A DNA stretch of 35,271 bases from Sphingopyxis sp. GW247-27LB (GTDB lineage Bacteria; Pseudomonadota; Alphaproteobacteria; Sphingomonadales; Sphingomonadaceae): contig NZ_NIWD01000002.1 of NCBI RefSeq assembly GCF_002277025.1, forward strand, positions 722,612-757,882. Reading direction: 5' to 3'. The position numbers and the translations under genes are program-made. A model generated the notes under the pieces. It searched no databases. It was given only the letters and a program-made list of their open reading frames with translations, and was not told where the DNA came from. Positions 34,155 to 35,271 of the stretch are shown here, in pieces. Positions within the stretch are counted from its first letter, which is position 1. The number at the start of each line of letters is the position of its first letter.

Positions 34155-35057
34155 ATGATCAAACGCGCGCATATCCGGCAATTCCTTGCCGTCGTCGATG
34201 CCGGGAGCTTCACGCAGGCGGCGCTACGCATTCGCGTGACCCAACCCGCGCTCTCGACCGGCATAGCCGAACTCGAAAAGCTCGTCGGAACGTCGCTGTT
34301 CATTCGCAACCGGCGGCAGATTCGGTTGACGCAGGCGGGTGGGCGCTTCCTGCCGATCGCGCGCGACCTAGAACGCGGCTTCCGGGCGGCCGACGGATTC
34401 GGTGACGATGCGCCGACGCATTCGACCGAACTCAAGCTCGGCATCATCCGCTCGGTGCCCGGAGAATTGCTCCAGGCGATCGTAACGATCCTGCGACCCG
34501 GTTTTGCGATCGAACTGATCGAAAGCGGCGATTCCGAACTGCGCGCGGCGCTGGGCAGCGGACGGCTCCATATGGCGCTGCTGCCGCTGCGCAGCGGCGA
34601 ACGCGGGCCGCATGCGACCCCGCTCTACGAAGAGCCGCTCAGCATGTTCGTCGCCGCGGATCACCCACTGGCGGGCCGTATCGAGGTGGCGCCCGAGGAA
34701 TTGGCGGCCGAGACCATGATCGCGCGCCGGTCGTGCGAATTCCTCGATGCGACCAGCCGCTTCTTCACGCGCTACGGCGTGCGCCCGCGGTTTGCGCTGC
34801 GCAGCGAAAGCGACCAGCGGTGCCTTCGCATGGTCGCCGCGGGGATCGGGATCACCACCGCGCCGGTGTCGCTGGCGATCGACGGAATCGTGCCACTCAA
34901 GGTCGCCGGCTATGATTTCCGGCGCGAATTGGGGTTGCTCGTCGATCCGGCGTGGGGCGGCCTGGCCGAGGTCGCCCCGCAATTGGCGGAGGCGATAGAC
35001 GCGATCCGTGCCACCGCCGCCGAATGGCGCGCGGCCAAGGTCGACGCGGCGGCGTGA
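34155..35057 (+). CDS. LysR family transcriptional regulator
   Basis: A 300-residue LTTR. The N-terminal winged helix-turn-helix (about 3-60) reads [20 protein letters not shown] followed by [20 protein letters not shown] and [15 protein letters not shown]. The effector domain (from about 92) starts [16 protein letters not shown] and has [12 protein letters not shown] and [11 protein letters not shown]. The ligand is unknown. It is divergent from isovaleryl-CoA dehydrogenase, the classic layout for LTTR control of a neighbouring operon, but it also lies 82 bases before cysD. It is not obviously CysB-like, as CysB has different conserved ligand residues. Regulation of liuA is the more likely role, by inference. 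Confidence 0.92.
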   Translation: MIKRAHIRQFLAVVDAGSFTQAALRIRVTQPALSTGIAELEKLVGTSLFIRNRRQIRLTQAGGRFLPIARDLERGFRAADGFGDDAPTHSTELKLGIIRSVPGELLQAIVTILRPGFAIELIESGDSELRAALGSGRLHMALLPLRSGERGPHATPLYEEPLSMFVAADHPLAGRIEVAPEELAAETMIARRSCEFLDATSRFFTRYGVRPRFALRSESDQRCLRMVAAGIGITTAPVSLAIDGIVPLKVAGYDFRRELGLLVDPAWGGLAEVAPQLAEAIDAIRATAAEWRAAKVDAAA

Positions 35058-35082
35058 GGATCGCCCGGCAAGTCTGGCTTGC

Positions 35083-35098
35083 ATGGCCAAAAGGCCAT
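35083..35098. promoter_or_regulatory. Short dyad upstream of cysD
   Basis: ATGGCC, AAAA, GGCCAT is a perfect six-base inverted repeat in the 82-base gap between the LysR gene and cysD. It lies within the spacer of a weak promoter (TGGCTT 35075-35080, 17 bases, TACAGT 35098-35103). It could be an operator or a terminator stem for the LysR transcript; the evidence is slight. Confidence 0.3.
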
Positions 35099-35139
35099 AC
35101 AGTTTGCGTGCCGTCGCTGGGAACGGCAAGGGCGGGGGC

Positions 35140-35271
35140 ATGATCGATACGCTGACGCATCTTGATCGGCTGGAGGCCGAGAGCATTCATATTTTGCGGG
35201 AGGTGCTGGCGGACGCGGTGCGTCCGGTGATGCTGTATTCGGTGGGGAAGGACAGTGCGGTGATGCTGCAT
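35140..35271 (+). CDS. cysD: Sulfate adenylyltransferase subunit 2 (partial, N-terminal)
   Basis: The first 44 codons are present and the frame runs off the right edge. [20 protein letters not shown] followed by [15 protein letters not shown] is the CysD opening, with the PP-loop S-x-G-K-D-S that binds ATP. CysD with the GTPase CysN activates sulfate to APS in assimilation. GGGCGGGGG lies just before the ATG. cysN would be expected downstream, outside the window. A nodP or similar duplicate cannot be excluded from this fragment. Confidence 0.93.
   Translation, partial: MIDTLTHLDRLEAESIHILREVLADAVRPVMLYSVGKDSAVMLH

Noticed and set aside
34155..35057. Naming the LysR gene cysB because of the adjacent cysD
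   Set aside because: The protein lacks recognisable CysB-specific features and is divergent from liuA; position next to cysD alone is not enough.
1..35271. tRNA, rRNA, CRISPR array, prophage, IS element or known riboswitch
   Set aside because: None was found on reading both strands: no transposase or integrase proteins, no regularly spaced repeats, and no gap long enough for most riboswitch classes.

Overview
The window is a high-GC, densely coded chromosomal segment. Codon use (strong preference for GC-ending codons, frequent 'atcg', 'gcgcgc'), TonB-dependent receptor style, a two-subunit 2-oxoglutarate:ferredoxin oxidoreductase and alphaproteobacterial protein signatures all point to an aerobic alphaproteobacterium of the Sphingomonadales, probably Sphingopyxis-like. 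That assignment is inference from protein flavour, not from a marker gene. No rRNA, tRNA, CRISPR, prophage or IS element is visible, base composition is even throughout, and no gap between genes exceeds about 200 bases.

Layout. (1) Positions 1-7043 hold a small-molecule uptake and hydrolysis island: the end of an M19 dipeptidase, a TetR regulator, a TonB-dependent receptor and a secondary esterase on the minus strand, divergent from an MFS transporter and an amidase that overlap by ATGA. (2) 7057-9681 is housekeeping plus one esterase: folK, a family-5 uracil-DNA glycosylase, rppH and an HSL-family hydrolase. (3) 9881-16311 is a plus-strand run: korAB, a YdjM-type membrane metal hydrolase, cyclopropane-fatty-acid synthase and a serine beta-lactamase-like lipoprotein. 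(4) 16348-18995 runs leftward (small membrane protein, SDR, purF), divergent from hisI, a Cys-rich lipoprotein, a LiuR-like MerR regulator with a clear operator dyad, a long acyl-CoA dehydrogenase and a phospholipase D protein (to 23922).

(5) 24018-34054 is the most coherent system. A seven-gene, tightly overlapped minus-strand operon encodes both methylcrotonyl-CoA carboxylase subunits, a MaoC-fold hydratase, a CitE-like lyase, a GNAT acetyltransferase, an ABM-like monooxygenase-fold protein and an exported SnoaL-like protein. Isovaleryl-CoA dehydrogenase lies about 3 kb upstream, in a second operon with two small membrane proteins and divergent from a LysR regulator. Together these make a leucine/isovalerate catabolic locus. 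It lacks the classical enoyl-CoA hydratase (LiuC) and HMG-CoA lyase (LiuE) and carries a MaoC + CitE pair in their place, an arrangement that recalls the Mycobacterium tuberculosis Rv2498c-Rv2502c cluster. A secreted M13 metallopeptidase lies between the two operons. The window ends in the first 44 codons of cysD.

Structural DNA of note: a perfect 32-bp inverted repeat between convergent genes (23927-24004), several GC-rich hairpins at operon ends, a TTGACGT-TC-ACGTCAA operator upstream of the MerR gene, a hairpin that would cover the hisI ribosome binding site, and a perfect 12-bp palindrome upstream of korA.
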